Position numbers and translations under genes: made by a program. Below, one piece after another: positions 9,904-17,339 of a stretch of 64,000 bases of DNA. The notes under the pieces are model-generated. The model was not told the DNA's origin and searched no databases. It saw only the letters and a program-made list of their open reading frames with translations. Source of the stretch: an uncultured Aquimarina sp. (lineage in GTDB: Bacteria; Bacteroidota; Bacteroidia; Flavobacteriales; Flavobacteriaceae); contig CANMLG010000019.1 of NCBI GenBank assembly GCA_947498765.1, positions 1-64,000 on the forward strand. Reading direction: 5' to 3'. Position 1 is the first letter of the stretch, and each line of letters begins with the position of its first letter.

Positions 9904-9933
9904 TAAATATAGCATAAATAGTTAGCTAGACAA
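9904..9933 (-). promoter_or_regulatory. Promoter of the marR-like gene
   Basis: Minus-strand TTG (plus CAA at 9931-9933), a 19-nt spacer, then TATATTTA (plus TAAATATA at 9904-9911): a good match to the flavobacterial TTG-N19-TAnnTTTG consensus. The -7 box is five bases from the start codon, implying a very short leader. Confidence 0.7.
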
Positions 9934-9936
9934 CTA
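9919..9936. promoter_or_regulatory. MarR-type operator copy 2 (autoregulatory)
   Basis: TAGTTAGCTAGACAACTA, identical to the copy at 9444-9461. It covers the -33 TTG of the marR-like promoter. The exact 18-bp identity of two sites, each placed on a promoter, in otherwise unrelated intergenic sequence is strong evidence of a shared regulator. Confidence 0.78.
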
Positions 9937-9974
9937 TTTTATGATTAATTTAATCTTCTCAATTATTAAAAAAT

Positions 9975-10025
9975 AAAACAGCCAAAAACTATTTTGGATT
10001 TAATAATAAATTTTTAGCTGTTTTT
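9975..10025 (-). terminator. Terminator of the PLC-like lipoprotein gene
   Basis: AAAACAGC (9975-9982) followed by AAAAA pairs with TTTTT and GCTGTTTTT (10011-10025). On the minus strand the 3' arm runs into T-rich sequence about 45 bp after the stop at 10069. Confidence 0.55.
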
Positions 10026-10068
10026 ATAAAATTTACATACTAGAAAAAACTATATATATTCTTAATAA

Positions 10069-11130
10069 TTATCTACTCAAAAACTTTCCGTTTGGATTAA
10101 CAAGTGCCCATTTATGATTTCTTATTTTATCTGTTGAAATACAATTTACTTTGGCATTAATACTATTTCTGAAATTTTTATCAGAATTTGCAGTATACAC
10201 ACGTGTAATCAATTTTCTATTGGCAAACCTAGGAATAACTTTTGTCCATTTATCGGTATGACGACTAAAAATATGAAAATTAAAAAAAGCTATATTTCCT
10301 TTACTAGGAGGGTAAACATTTGTCCTATCTGCTGCCATATTTTTCATTGTAAAACATAATCTTTGAGTTCTCAAATGGGTTCTTGAATACCTTTCTCCCC
10401 AGCCTTGGTTACCTGTTAACACAAAAATAAATTTACCTCTTAACTCATTTACCGTAGGCCAATCACTTCTTTGAATATTTTCAACTAAAGAAATTTGATT
10501 ATTTTTAAATAGATTTTTTGGTTTATAAATTAAGTTTTGATTGAAATGATTTTTTAAATACACATCAATTTGATCATGAAAATTTTGATATCCTCCATTT
10601 TTACTTTTTACATCAAGTTTTATCATTATTGGATGGTGATTGGGTGTTCTGTTATGCCAATCCATTAATTCATTTAAATAACGAGATAATTTAGGTCCTG
10701 TATTTACCAAATGATTTACTGTCCATAAACCCGAGTCTACCCTTCCATTACGTATAGGTTTAGTATGTCTCCAAATATCAAACTCCAAAGCCATACAATT
10801 TCCGTTATAACTTGTTTTTCCATTTTTTTTATAATGAGTAAGTTGTTGGGTAATAGATTCTCTTCGCTCATATGAGTTATGTGAGCCTTTAAATGTAATT
10901 TTGTTATAACGGGCATTTTTATTTGCAGGACCAGCCTTTGCTCTTAATAAAAATGAACTATTCTCCTCTACTGAAGGTTCGGTAATTAAAAAGCTATTTT
11001 CTAAAAGTGAAGGTTGATGTTTTGATACAGCAGTTGAAGGCTCGATTTTTTCCTCGTTTTTTTCCACTTCACATTGGAAAAACAAACTGGAAATAGCAAT
11101 AATAAATACTCCTTTTTTAAATAATTTCAT
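10069..11130 (-). CDS. PI-PLC-like phosphodiesterase lipoprotein
   Basis: A 353-residue exported protein with a hydrophobic leader and a possible lipobox cysteine at residue 20 (FFQC), then a low-complexity spacer to about residue 70. The catalytic region resembles the PLC-like phosphodiesterase barrel: KGSHNSY with His84, ALEFDIW with Glu116 and Asp118, and VNH with His140. These are the positions of the two catalytic histidines and the metal ligands in bacterial Ca-dependent PI-PLC-type proteins. An IKLDVKS strand follows. The substrate may be a phosphoinositide or another phosphodiester. The gene stands alone, with a terminator downstream. The family assignment is moderate because no database comparison was possible. 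Confidence 0.7.
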   Translation of the reverse strand: MKLFKKGVFIIAISSLFFQCEVEKNEEKIEPSTAVSKHQPSLLENSFLITEPSVEENSSFLLRAKAGPANKNARYNKITFKGSHNSYERRESITQQLTHYKKNGKTSYNGNCMALEFDIWRHTKPIRNGRVDSGLWTVNHLVNTGPKLSRYLNELMDWHNRTPNHHPIMIKLDVKSKNGGYQNFHDQIDVYLKNHFNQNLIYKPKNLFKNNQISLVENIQRSDWPTVNELRGKFIFVLTGNQGWGERYSRTHLRTQRLCFTMKNMAADRTNVYPPSKGNIAFFNFHIFSRHTDKWTKVIPRFANRKLITRVYTANSDKNFRNSINAKVNCISTDKIRNHKWALVNPNGKFLSR

Positions 11131-11369
11131 TGTAATAAAAAATATTGATTAATAAAAACCAAATTACTTTTCACTTTAAACACAATGATTAATTTACAAT
11201 CAAGCTTACTTCATTAAAAAGCTTGCCAATTTAAGTTTATATTAACTAAAGCTCTTTTTTTTTGTTAATAGTTAATACTTTGATAATAAAACCGATTTAT
11301 TATATTAAAAAACAATATCTTTTTTTTAATTTCGTAGCTCTAGAAACACAAATTACTCAATTTAACCTA

Positions 11370-11957
11370 ATGCGAATTCAATTAACTATCATACTAGTAG
11401 CTTCTTATATAATTTCAGGTATAGCTCAAAATAACATAGAATCCCCTATTGAAAAAGACACTTCTATAAAGGGTCAATTTGAAGAATTATTAAATTCATC
11501 AAATAACTACAAGGAATTTAAAGTTATTAAGCGTTCTCGCTTTTTAAATTTGAAAAAAAACACATTAGATAGTTTAAAAACTGTTGAGGTTAAATTAAAC
11601 GAAACTCAATCTGAAATTTCTAAATTAAAAGAACAGGTTTCAAATACCAATACTTCACTAAACGCAACTAATGAAAAGCTAGTTGCGGCAACTAATGAAA
11701 TTGATTCTATTTCTTTTCTAGGCCAACAAATTACGAAACAATCATTCAAATCTATAACTGGAGGTATTTTCCTTGCACTTTTAGCTCTTTTAGGTTTTTT
11801 CATATTTAAATTTAAAAAGAGTAATGTTGTTACTAAAAATGCATTAACTTCATTAAACGAAGTTGAAAAAGAATTTGAAGATCATCGAAGGCGTGCCTTA
11901 GAGAGAGAGCAAGTGGTAATGCGTAAACTCCAAGATGAAATTAACAAACATAAATAA
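11370..11957 (+). CDS. Signal-anchored coiled-coil membrane protein upstream of trmD
   Basis: The reading frame is open from 11262, but the ATG at 11370 starts a convincing signal peptide (MRIQLTIILVASYIISGIAQ), so I use it, giving 195 residues. After the signal comes a Lys/Glu-rich stretch with a coiled coil (VKLNETQSEISKLKEQVSNT), then one transmembrane helix (GIFLALLALLGFFIFKF), then a cytoplasmic basic coiled-coil tail (VEKEFEDHRRRALEREQVV). No enzymatic domain is visible. In flavobacterial genomes I recall the equivalent gene beside trmD being labelled a tRNA methyltransferase by position alone; nothing in the sequence supports that. Function unknown, perhaps envelope-associated. Confidence 0.75.
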   Translation: MRIQLTIILVASYIISGIAQNNIESPIEKDTSIKGQFEELLNSSNNYKEFKVIKRSRFLNLKKNTLDSLKTVEVKLNETQSEISKLKEQVSNTNTSLNATNEKLVAATNEIDSISFLGQQITKQSFKSITGGIFLALLALLGFFIFKFKKSNVVTKNALTSLNEVEKEFEDHRRRALEREQVVMRKLQDEINKHK

Positions 11958-11999
11958 GTTTTTTTATGTTTATTTTATCCTATAATAAGTTTTAAGCTT

Positions 12000-12028
12000 A
12001 CTGCTGGATATTTCTTTTGATATATTTG
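12000..12028 (+). promoter_or_regulatory. Candidate trmD promoter
   Basis: TATATTTG at 12021-12028 matches the -7 consensus exactly. About 20 nt upstream is TTA in place of TTG. The trmD ATG lies 17 bp downstream of the -7 box. Confidence 0.55.
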
Positions 12029-12045
12029 CACAAAATTTTATACAA

Positions 12046-12726
12046 ATGCGAATAGATATCATTACTGTGGTTCCCGAAATTATGAAAAGTCCTTTTGAGG
12101 CTTCTATAATGAAGCGCTCTATTGAAAAGGGCTTGGTTGATATACATTTTCATAATTTACGAGATTACGTAACTGATAACTACAAACAAATTGATGATTA
12201 TCAATTTGGAGGTGGAGCAGGAATGGTAATGATGATTGAACCTATTGATAAATGTATTAGTAAATTAAAATCAGAAAGGAATTATGATGAAGTGATTTAT
12301 ATGACTCCAGATGGAGAAACACTTCATCAAAGCATGGCCAATGCTATTTCTTTACAGGAAAATATAATTATACTTTGTGGCCATTACAAAGGAGTTGACC
12401 AACGTGTTAGAGATCAATTTGTTACTAAAGAAATTTCAATAGGAGATTATGTGCTATCTGGCGGTGAACTAGGTGCAGTTATTTTGTGTGATGCTATAAT
12501 TCGTTTAATCCCTGGAGTATTAGGAAACGAAACTAGCGCATTAACCGATTCTTTTCAAGATAATTTACTTGCTCCCCCTATTTATACTCGTCCGGCAGAA
12601 TACAAAGGCTGGAAAGTTCCCGATGTGTTAACATCAGGAAACTTCCCTAAAATTGAAGCCTGGCGAGAAGAACAAGCTTACCAAAGAACTAAAGAACGTC
12701 GTCCAGATCTATTAGACAAAAATTAA
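12046..12726 (+). CDS. trmD: tRNA (guanine(37)-N1)-methyltransferase
   Basis: This SPOUT-class enzyme methylates G37 of tRNAs with S-adenosylmethionine, preventing frameshifting. The 226-residue protein has the expected [12 protein letters not shown] start, the [12 protein letters not shown] segment, the knot region [10 protein letters not shown] and [14 protein letters not shown], and the C-terminal [26 protein letters not shown] motif. Length and motif order are normal. In many bacteria trmD sits with rpsP, rimM and rplS; here it is flanked by a coiled-coil membrane protein gene and panB instead. A flavobacterial -7 box TATATTTG precedes it. Confidence 0.97.
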   Translation: MRIDIITVVPEIMKSPFEASIMKRSIEKGLVDIHFHNLRDYVTDNYKQIDDYQFGGGAGMVMMIEPIDKCISKLKSERNYDEVIYMTPDGETLHQSMANAISLQENIIILCGHYKGVDQRVRDQFVTKEISIGDYVLSGGELGAVILCDAIIRLIPGVLGNETSALTDSFQDNLLAPPIYTRPAEYKGWKVPDVLTSGNFPKIEAWREEQAYQRTKERRPDLLDKN

Positions 12727-12822
12727 TAAGGTTTTATTCTGTGTTAATCACTTAAAATCCTTGCTTAAAATTTATCTTAAATCAATAGTATTTTCCTTAA
12801 TTTTACTTTTCAAAATCACCTT

Positions 12823-13641
12823 ATGTCTGCAATAAATAAAGAGTACAAGAGAGTCACCGTTAAAAGTTTGGTTGAAATGAAATCAAACAATGAAAAAATT
12901 TCTATGCTAACGGCCTATGATTATACTATGGCCAAAATTGTAGATAGTGCTGGTATAGATGTTATTCTTGTTGGCGACTCGGCGTCTAATGTAATGGCTG
13001 GTCACGAAACAACACTGCCCATTACTTTAGATCAAATGATCTACCATGCCAGTGGCGTAGTAAGAGCTGCTAGACGTGCTCTAATTGTAGTTGATCTCCC
13101 TTTTGGAAGCTATCAAAGTGATGCTAAAGAAGCGCTTCGTTCATCCATTCGCATTATGAAAGAATCTGGTGGACATGCCGTAAAATTAGAAGGCGGTAAA
13201 GAAATTAAAGATTCCATAAAAAAAATATTAAACGCAGGTATTCCCGTAATGGGTCATTTAGGGCTAACACCTCAGTCCATATATAAATTTGGTACTTATA
13301 CTGTTCGTGCAAAAGAGGAAGAGGAAGCCAAAAAGTTAATTGAAGATGCTTTATTTTTACAAAAATCAGGATGTTTCGCTATTGTTCTAGAAAAGGTACC
13401 TGCTAAATTAGCCAGAAAAGTTGCCGAAAAATTAACTATTCCTGTTATTGGAATTGGAGCTGGTAATGGTGTTGACGGTCAGGTTTTAGTACTACATGAT
13501 TTACTTGGAATGACACATGAATTCAACCCTCGTTTTTTACGTCGTTACCTAAATTTACACGACCTAATGACTGAAGCCGTTGGCAACTATGTCACAGACG
13601 TTAAAGCTCTTGACTTTCCTAACGAATCAGAACAATATTAA
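12823..13641 (+). CDS. panB: 3-methyl-2-oxobutanoate hydroxymethyltransferase (ketopantoate synthesis)
   Basis: PanB transfers a hydroxymethyl group from methylene-tetrahydrofolate to 2-oxoisovalerate, the first committed step of pantothenate/CoA synthesis. The 272-residue TIM barrel has the conserved [59 protein letters not shown] and [24 protein letters not shown] segments, including metal-binding Asp and Glu. The ATG at 12823 precedes a slightly extended N terminus before [10 protein letters not shown], normal for Bacteroidota. The substrate, 2-oxoisovalerate, is made by the ilv pathway whose genes lie about 40 kb away in this window. A strong hairpin terminator follows. Confidence 0.96.
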   Translation: MSAINKEYKRVTVKSLVEMKSNNEKISMLTAYDYTMAKIVDSAGIDVILVGDSASNVMAGHETTLPITLDQMIYHASGVVRAARRALIVVDLPFGSYQSDAKEALRSSIRIMKESGGHAVKLEGGKEIKDSIKKILNAGIPVMGHLGLTPQSIYKFGTYTVRAKEEEEAKKLIEDALFLQKSGCFAIVLEKVPAKLARKVAEKLTIPVIGIGAGNGVDGQVLVLHDLLGMTHEFNPRFLRRYLNLHDLMTEAVGNYVTDVKALDFPNESEQY

Positions 13642-13678
13642 ACATATTCGCTCAATAAAGTACTTCATAAAAAATAAA

Positions 13679-13714
13679 ACGTCTATTAGATTTTTTTAAG
13701 AATTTAATAGACGT
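13679..13714 (+). terminator. panB terminator
   Basis: ACGTCTATTA (13679-13688) is perfectly complementary to TAATAGACGT (13705-13714), with a T-rich loop and a T-rich tail. It lies 38 bp after the panB stop. Confidence 0.8.
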
Positions 13715-13737
13715 TCATATTTTATTCCCTCACTTAA

Positions 13738-14019
13738 ACATTCCAAAAAAAACGTTCTTTTGACTTTAAAACCCAACCATAAATTTCAGCCATTCCACTT
13801 ACCGAAGTTGCTTTAGAAATAGTAGAAGCTAATCTAGGAATATTATGTATGCCTAAGTGGGCTTTAAAATCATTCAACATTTCAACACAATTAGTTTTCA
13901 AAAAAATAGGGCAAAAGGGATTAAAAAGGCGGCACTTTTTAGTAATTCGTTCAGAAGATAAAGGCAAAAAATATATGCAAGACTTTATTTCAAATTTTAG
14001 TGATCAATTTTCAATCTAA
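13738..14019 (+). pseudogene. C-terminal relic of a LysR-type transcriptional regulator
   Basis: Reading the plus strand gives a tail FDFKTQP, then an in-frame TAA at 13780-13782, then ISAIPLTEVALEIVEANLGI, CMPKWALKSF and RHFLVIRSEDKG, ending at TAA 14017-14019. This is the final part of a LysR substrate-binding domain as found in Bacteroidota MetR-like regulators (VALEIV..NLGI..MPKWALK). The DNA-binding N terminus is absent: the frame is closed just upstream at 13735 and a terminator precedes it. The relic therefore combines a 5' deletion with a nonsense mutation. Similarity is by eye but the motif string is distinctive. Confidence 0.72.
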
Positions 14020-14027
14020 GCCATAAA

Positions 14028-14056
14028 AAAGAGCTGCTCATAAAAAGCAGCTCTTT
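14028..14056. terminator. Bidirectional hairpin terminator
   Basis: AAAGAGCTGCT (14028-14038) pairs perfectly with AGCAGCTCTTT (14046-14056) around a 7-nt loop. It ends the LysR relic on the plus strand and lies downstream of the astacin-like gene on the minus strand, where A/T-rich flanks on both sides allow use in either direction. Confidence 0.8.
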
Positions 14057-14120
14057 CCCCAATTTAACATATTAAAAAAACTATATTTTAGTGTTTAAAC
14101 TTAGAGTTTTCTTTATGTGA

Positions 14121-15410
14121 TTACCTGCCACATTGTCCTTCTCTAATCCAACCACCTTGTACTCTTGTATATAAATAACCTCTAAAAACAACTTGATCTC
14201 CAACCTCATATCTTCCTCCATTAAAGTTCTCTATACCTGCACAAATATCATTTCTTTTAGTTGTACCACATTTTTGCAATAAAGTCCATCTAGAAAAATC
14301 TCTTTCAAATAAATACCCTCTAAAAGTTACTCTATCCCCCACTCTGTAAGCAGTACCTCTGCTCCACGCTGATACATCATTACAAACATCTTCTGGATTT
14401 GTTGGCTCTGGGTTTGTTGGGTTACCGTTTTCTTCTTCTTCATCTTCTTCTTCATCTTCTTCTTCTTCATCTTCTTCATCTTCCTCGTCTTCCTCTTCTT
14501 CTTCTTCAGCCTCATCTTCATCTTCCTCGTCTTCTTCTTCAGCCTCGTCTTCATCTTCTTCTCCTGTGCTTGGGTATGCTTGATTAGTTCCTGCTATATC
14601 TCCTGCAGATAATCGACCTGTTCTTCTATATGTATTACCATTTAAATCAACAATAGTGGGTTGACGGTTTGCAGAAAATGTATATGAACCGTACATCATT
14701 ATAGATTCTATATCTAATTTATCTGTTAAATTAATTGATCGATCACTTTTAAAAAATTGATTTTCAGCTCCATTAGATATATTTTGAAACTGTACTTTTA
14801 CATAATTATCTCTATCAGATCTGTTTTGCTCATGTATGTATCCTAACGTATGACCTATTTCGTGCATTATAACAGATACAGAAGCTCTTCCTCCAAATGC
14901 CAAAACACCTCTATTTCTTACCTGTCCTAAATTGGCATATCCACAATTACACTCGTCTCCTGTTGATTGTACTGTTACGAAATCAGCTTCATTTGTACGC
15001 TCTTTAAAACGAACGTTAGTTTTACTTCTCCATTCGTTCATTGACTCCTCAAATCTTTGTTTCATTTGAGGTGTTATACTGTTATCATATCTAAACACAA
15101 CAGTGTTGTTTGGCCATTTACGTACAAATCCTCCAGCTAAGGCTAAAGCTCCTTTTTCTGGCGTTTGAGGTACTATTTCTTCGGATGCATTAGGATCATC
15201 AAATTGAGAATTCTCAATACGGATATCTCCATGACTATAGGTTCCATCTGGTAATTTAACAACAGGGAAATTTTTAATCCCCATTAAACTTTTAATTTCA
15301 GTTTGAGCAGAAACTGATGAGTCTTCGTTATTAGTACTAATCTCCTCCTTTTGACATGACCATAACGACAGCAATACAGCTGTAATACTAGCTAATTTGA
15401 TTAATTTCAT
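14121..15410 (-). CDS. Astacin-like (M12A) zinc metalloprotease lipoprotein with two chitin-binding-like modules
   Basis: A 429-residue secreted endopeptidase. A lipoprotein signal ends in LWSC (Cys19), followed by a propeptide-like region to about residue 100. The catalytic domain holds the astacin zinc motif HEIGHTLGYIHEQ (residues 183-195) and a Met-turn region IMMYGSY (237-243). An almost uninterrupted Glu/Asp tract spans residues 284-327. Two similar cysteine-bounded modules follow (344-381 and 391-427), each with the pattern Y-x-V-G-D-x-V-x-F-R-G-Y-L-(F/Y) ending at a Trp, resembling CBM5/12 chitin-binding folds. This suggests a cell-surface protease held on a polysaccharide or other matrix. 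The acidic linker may be a calcium-binding or spacer element. The protein resembles flavastacin-type enzymes. Confidence 0.9.
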   Translation of the reverse strand: MKLIKLASITAVLLSLWSCQKEEISTNNEDSSVSAQTEIKSLMGIKNFPVVKLPDGTYSHGDIRIENSQFDDPNASEEIVPQTPEKGALALAGGFVRKWPNNTVVFRYDNSITPQMKQRFEESMNEWRSKTNVRFKERTNEADFVTVQSTGDECNCGYANLGQVRNRGVLAFGGRASVSVIMHEIGHTLGYIHEQNRSDRDNYVKVQFQNISNGAENQFFKSDRSINLTDKLDIESIMMYGSYTFSANRQPTIVDLNGNTYRRTGRLSAGDIAGTNQAYPSTGEEDEDEAEEEDEEDEDEAEEEEEEDEEDEEDEEEEDEEEDEEEENGNPTNPEPTNPEDVCNDVSAWSRGTAYRVGDRVTFRGYLFERDFSRWTLLQKCGTTKRNDICAGIENFNGGRYEVGDQVVFRGYLYTRVQGGWIREGQCGR

Positions 15411-15762
15411 ACCTAAAATATTATTGATTTAGTGTTTAGATATAATAACCTACAAATTGAATTAATTAGTATTTAAAAAAAAATTTTCTTACACATGAAA
15501 TCACTCCAATGCAGTTAATCTGCTTAAATTGTTTATTACCTAGTTTTTCTCAATCATATTAGCCACAAAACTACACAAGACTTGCTTAATTATTAAAAAA
15601 ACTCTAATAATACGCTTAAAAACCCAAAAAAAACAAACAAAAACTGAATATATTGATATTTACAAAGAATAACTATTTTTTCTTAAAAGTAAAAAAAGCT
15701 TGATTATTCAACTATATAGCAAGAAAATTTTAGCTATTATCTAGGCATATGAATTTCTTATA
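15411..15762. other. Intergenic stretch between the astacin and M28 genes
   Basis: This 352-bp, very AT-rich region has no convincing reading frame. On the minus strand TAGTTTTG (plus CAAAACTA at 15566-15573) matches the -7 consensus TAnnTTTG but lacks a well-placed TTG, so it is only a weak promoter candidate for the astacin gene with a long leader. Confidence 0.4.
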
Positions 15763-16806
15763 TCATTTATTTAGTAATATTCTATTTTTTCTGTTTGCTA
15801 TTTCCCAAGCCGTATAAAAAATTAATTTTGAGCGTTTGGTAAGTAGATTGTAATTAATTTTTTCAGCTACATCAGAAACCTTATGATAGTCACTATGTAC
15901 CCCATTAAAATAAAAGATAATTGGAATATTATTTTTTGCAAAATTATAATGATCACTTCTATAATAAAATCGATTAGGGTCAGATTCTTTATTGTATTTA
16001 TAATCTAAATTAAACAATGTATACTTTTCATTAACTGCCTCATTAATTAAATGTAGCTCATCACTTAAACGATTACTACCAATAATGTAAATATAATTAG
16101 GAGCGCTTTCATGTTCCTTATCTACTCTACCTATCATATCCACATTAAGATTACACACAGTATTTTTCAATGGATATAAAGGGTTTTCTGTATAATAACG
16201 TGATCCATATAATCCTTTTTCTTCACCAGTAACATGTAAAAACAAAATACTTCTTTTGGGACCAACACCTTCTTTTTTGGCTTTTGCAAAAGCTTCTGCA
16301 ATTTGTAGCATACTCATACTTCCCGAACCGTTATCATCAGCTCCATTAAAAACCTCATCATTTGTATTAACGCCTAAGTGGTCATAATGCGCCGAAAGCA
16401 CTATAATTTCATCGGGATGTGTAGTACCTTCTAAAAAAGCTACCACATTTTCTGATTTTTTAATAGCTCCGCTAAAAAATTCTTTAGGTATGTATTGATA
16501 ATAATCTAATCCCGCTGGACTAGGTATTCCTACATTTTCATAAAAAGCCTTTAAGTAAGCTGCTGCTTTTTTTTGACCAAACTCTCCTGTTTCTCTTCCC
16601 TCCATTTCATTATTAGCAAATTCATAAAGTGTTTTCTTTAGCTCTTTTTCTGTTATTGTATTAGCATATAAAGTGGGGTTTATAGCTTCTAATTTAACAT
16701 TTGATACCGCTGTTTTAGCTATTTTTTGATTTTCTTCATCTGTATTTAAAGTTTTACACCCTATTACCAAAAGAAAAAATATACTTCTCCAAAAAAAAAT
16801 TCTCAT
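15763..16806 (-). CDS. M28 family zinc aminopeptidase lipoprotein
   Basis: A 347-residue exported metallopeptidase with lipobox VIGC (Cys17). The dinuclear zinc site of family M28 is complete: SAHYDH with His140, GADDNGSG with Asp157, TGEEKG with Glu195 (catalytic) and Glu196, NVDMIGR with Asp223, and DYHKVSD with His308. A PA-like insertion is not visible. Members cleave N-terminal residues from peptides in the periplasm or at the cell surface. It is a single gene on the minus strand, ahead of the divergent tRNA-Ser gene. Confidence 0.93.
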   Translation of the reverse strand: MRIFFWRSIFFLLVIGCKTLNTDEENQKIAKTAVSNVKLEAINPTLYANTITEKELKKTLYEFANNEMEGRETGEFGQKKAAAYLKAFYENVGIPSPAGLDYYQYIPKEFFSGAIKKSENVVAFLEGTTHPDEIIVLSAHYDHLGVNTNDEVFNGADDNGSGSMSMLQIAEAFAKAKKEGVGPKRSILFLHVTGEEKGLYGSRYYTENPLYPLKNTVCNLNVDMIGRVDKEHESAPNYIYIIGSNRLSDELHLINEAVNEKYTLFNLDYKYNKESDPNRFYYRSDHYNFAKNNIPIIFYFNGVHSDYHKVSDVAEKINYNLLTKRSKLIFYTAWEIANRKNRILLNK

Positions 16807-16907
16807 TAGTACAATTTATTTCATTATTTAATTAACTGATAGCAAACCTTATAATCTACTTTCAAAAAAAACATTATAACTAAATGTGAAATTAATGAAA
16901 ATAATGC

Positions 16908-16937
16908 TTGCCAAACTAAAAAAGCTTCGTATATTTG
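16908..16937 (+). promoter_or_regulatory. tRNA-Ser promoter
   Basis: TTG at 16908-16910, a 19-nt spacer, and TATATTTG at 16930-16937: a perfect Bacteroidota sigma-70 (RpoD) type promoter, 35 bp before the mature tRNA 5' end. Confidence 0.85.
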
Positions 16938-16972
16938 CACTCGCATTTAGGGAATACCTAATGAGACACACT

Positions 16973-17057
16973 GGAGAAATGGCAGAGTGGTCGAATGCGG
17001 CAGTCTTGAAAACTGTTGAGGGTCACACCTCCGGGGGTTCGAATCCCTCTTTCTCCG
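16973..17057 (+). tRNA. tRNA-Ser (anticodon TGA)
   Basis: The 85-nt class II tRNA folds with acceptor stem GGAGAAA (16973-16979) against TTTCTCC (17050-17056) and discriminator G at 17057. The anticodon arm CAGTCTTGAAAACTG carries the TGA anticodon. It has the long serine variable arm and a GGTTCGAATCC T-arm. The 3' CCA is not encoded. A perfect promoter precedes it and a hairpin terminator follows at 17081-17114. Confidence 0.97.
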
Positions 17058-17080
17058 CATAGAGAATCACAATTCTCAGT

Positions 17081-17114
17081 AAAAGCCCACAAACATTATG
17101 TTTGAGGGCTTTTT
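17081..17114 (+). terminator. Terminator after tRNA-Ser
   Basis: AAAAGCCC pairs with GGGCTTTT, with an inner CAAAC/GTTTG stem, followed by a run of five T. It is a strong factor-independent terminator 24 bp after the tRNA. Confidence 0.85.
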
Positions 17115-17151
17115 CAATTTTATCAAATACCAAATATTAGCAAAAATTGAG

Positions 17152-17189
17152 GATCAAGTAATATTATTGGGGAGTAGCCAAAATTAAGC
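17152..17189. repeat. Direct repeat copy A flanking the transposase relic
   Basis: This 38-bp segment begins GATCAAGTAATATTATTGG and is about 85 percent identical, in the same orientation, to 17298-17336. The two copies bracket the ISL3-type transposase fragment. They may be duplicated element ends or the product of nested insertion. Confidence 0.65.
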
Positions 17190-17309
17190 ATATAATTTAG
17201 TTAACCTGTAGAGGAAGAATTTTACATCTCTTACGCCTCTAAATTGATTTCTAAATTCCTTTATTTTGGCATTGAAAGATTCAGCAGAAGCATTTGGGAT
17301 CAAGCAATA
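17184..17309 (-). pseudogene. C-terminal fragment of an ISL3-family-type transposase
   Basis: Minus-strand translation gives NASAESFNAKIKEFRNQFRG followed by VRDVKFFLYRLTKLYA and a stop at 17184-17186. This matches the closing segment of ISL3-type DDE transposases common in Bacteroidota, in which N-A-x-A-E-S-F-N-A-K-I precedes the end. Only about 41 residues remain, and an in-frame stop closes the frame upstream at 17310-17312. The rest of the element is missing, so this is a dead insertion-sequence relic between tRNA-Ser and the dehydrogenase gene. Confidence 0.75.
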
Positions 17310-17336
17310 TTATTGGTGAATAACCAAAACTTAATC
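17298..17336. repeat. Direct repeat copy B flanking the transposase relic
   Basis: This 39-bp segment begins GATCAAGCAATATTATTGG, matches the copy at 17152-17189, and ends four bases before the stop codon of the dehydrogenase gene, whose 3' end may have been shaped by the insertion. Confidence 0.65.
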
Positions 17337-17339
17337 AAT

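Noticed and set aside
13734-13967. 77-codon minus-strand ORF
   Set aside because: It has no recognisable features and is antisense to a clear LysR C-terminal relic on the plus strand.
14327-14587. Two ORFs rich in Lys/Arg (minus) and Leu (plus) over the astacin gene
   Set aside because: They are shadow frames of the repeated GAA/GAT codons of the acidic tract.
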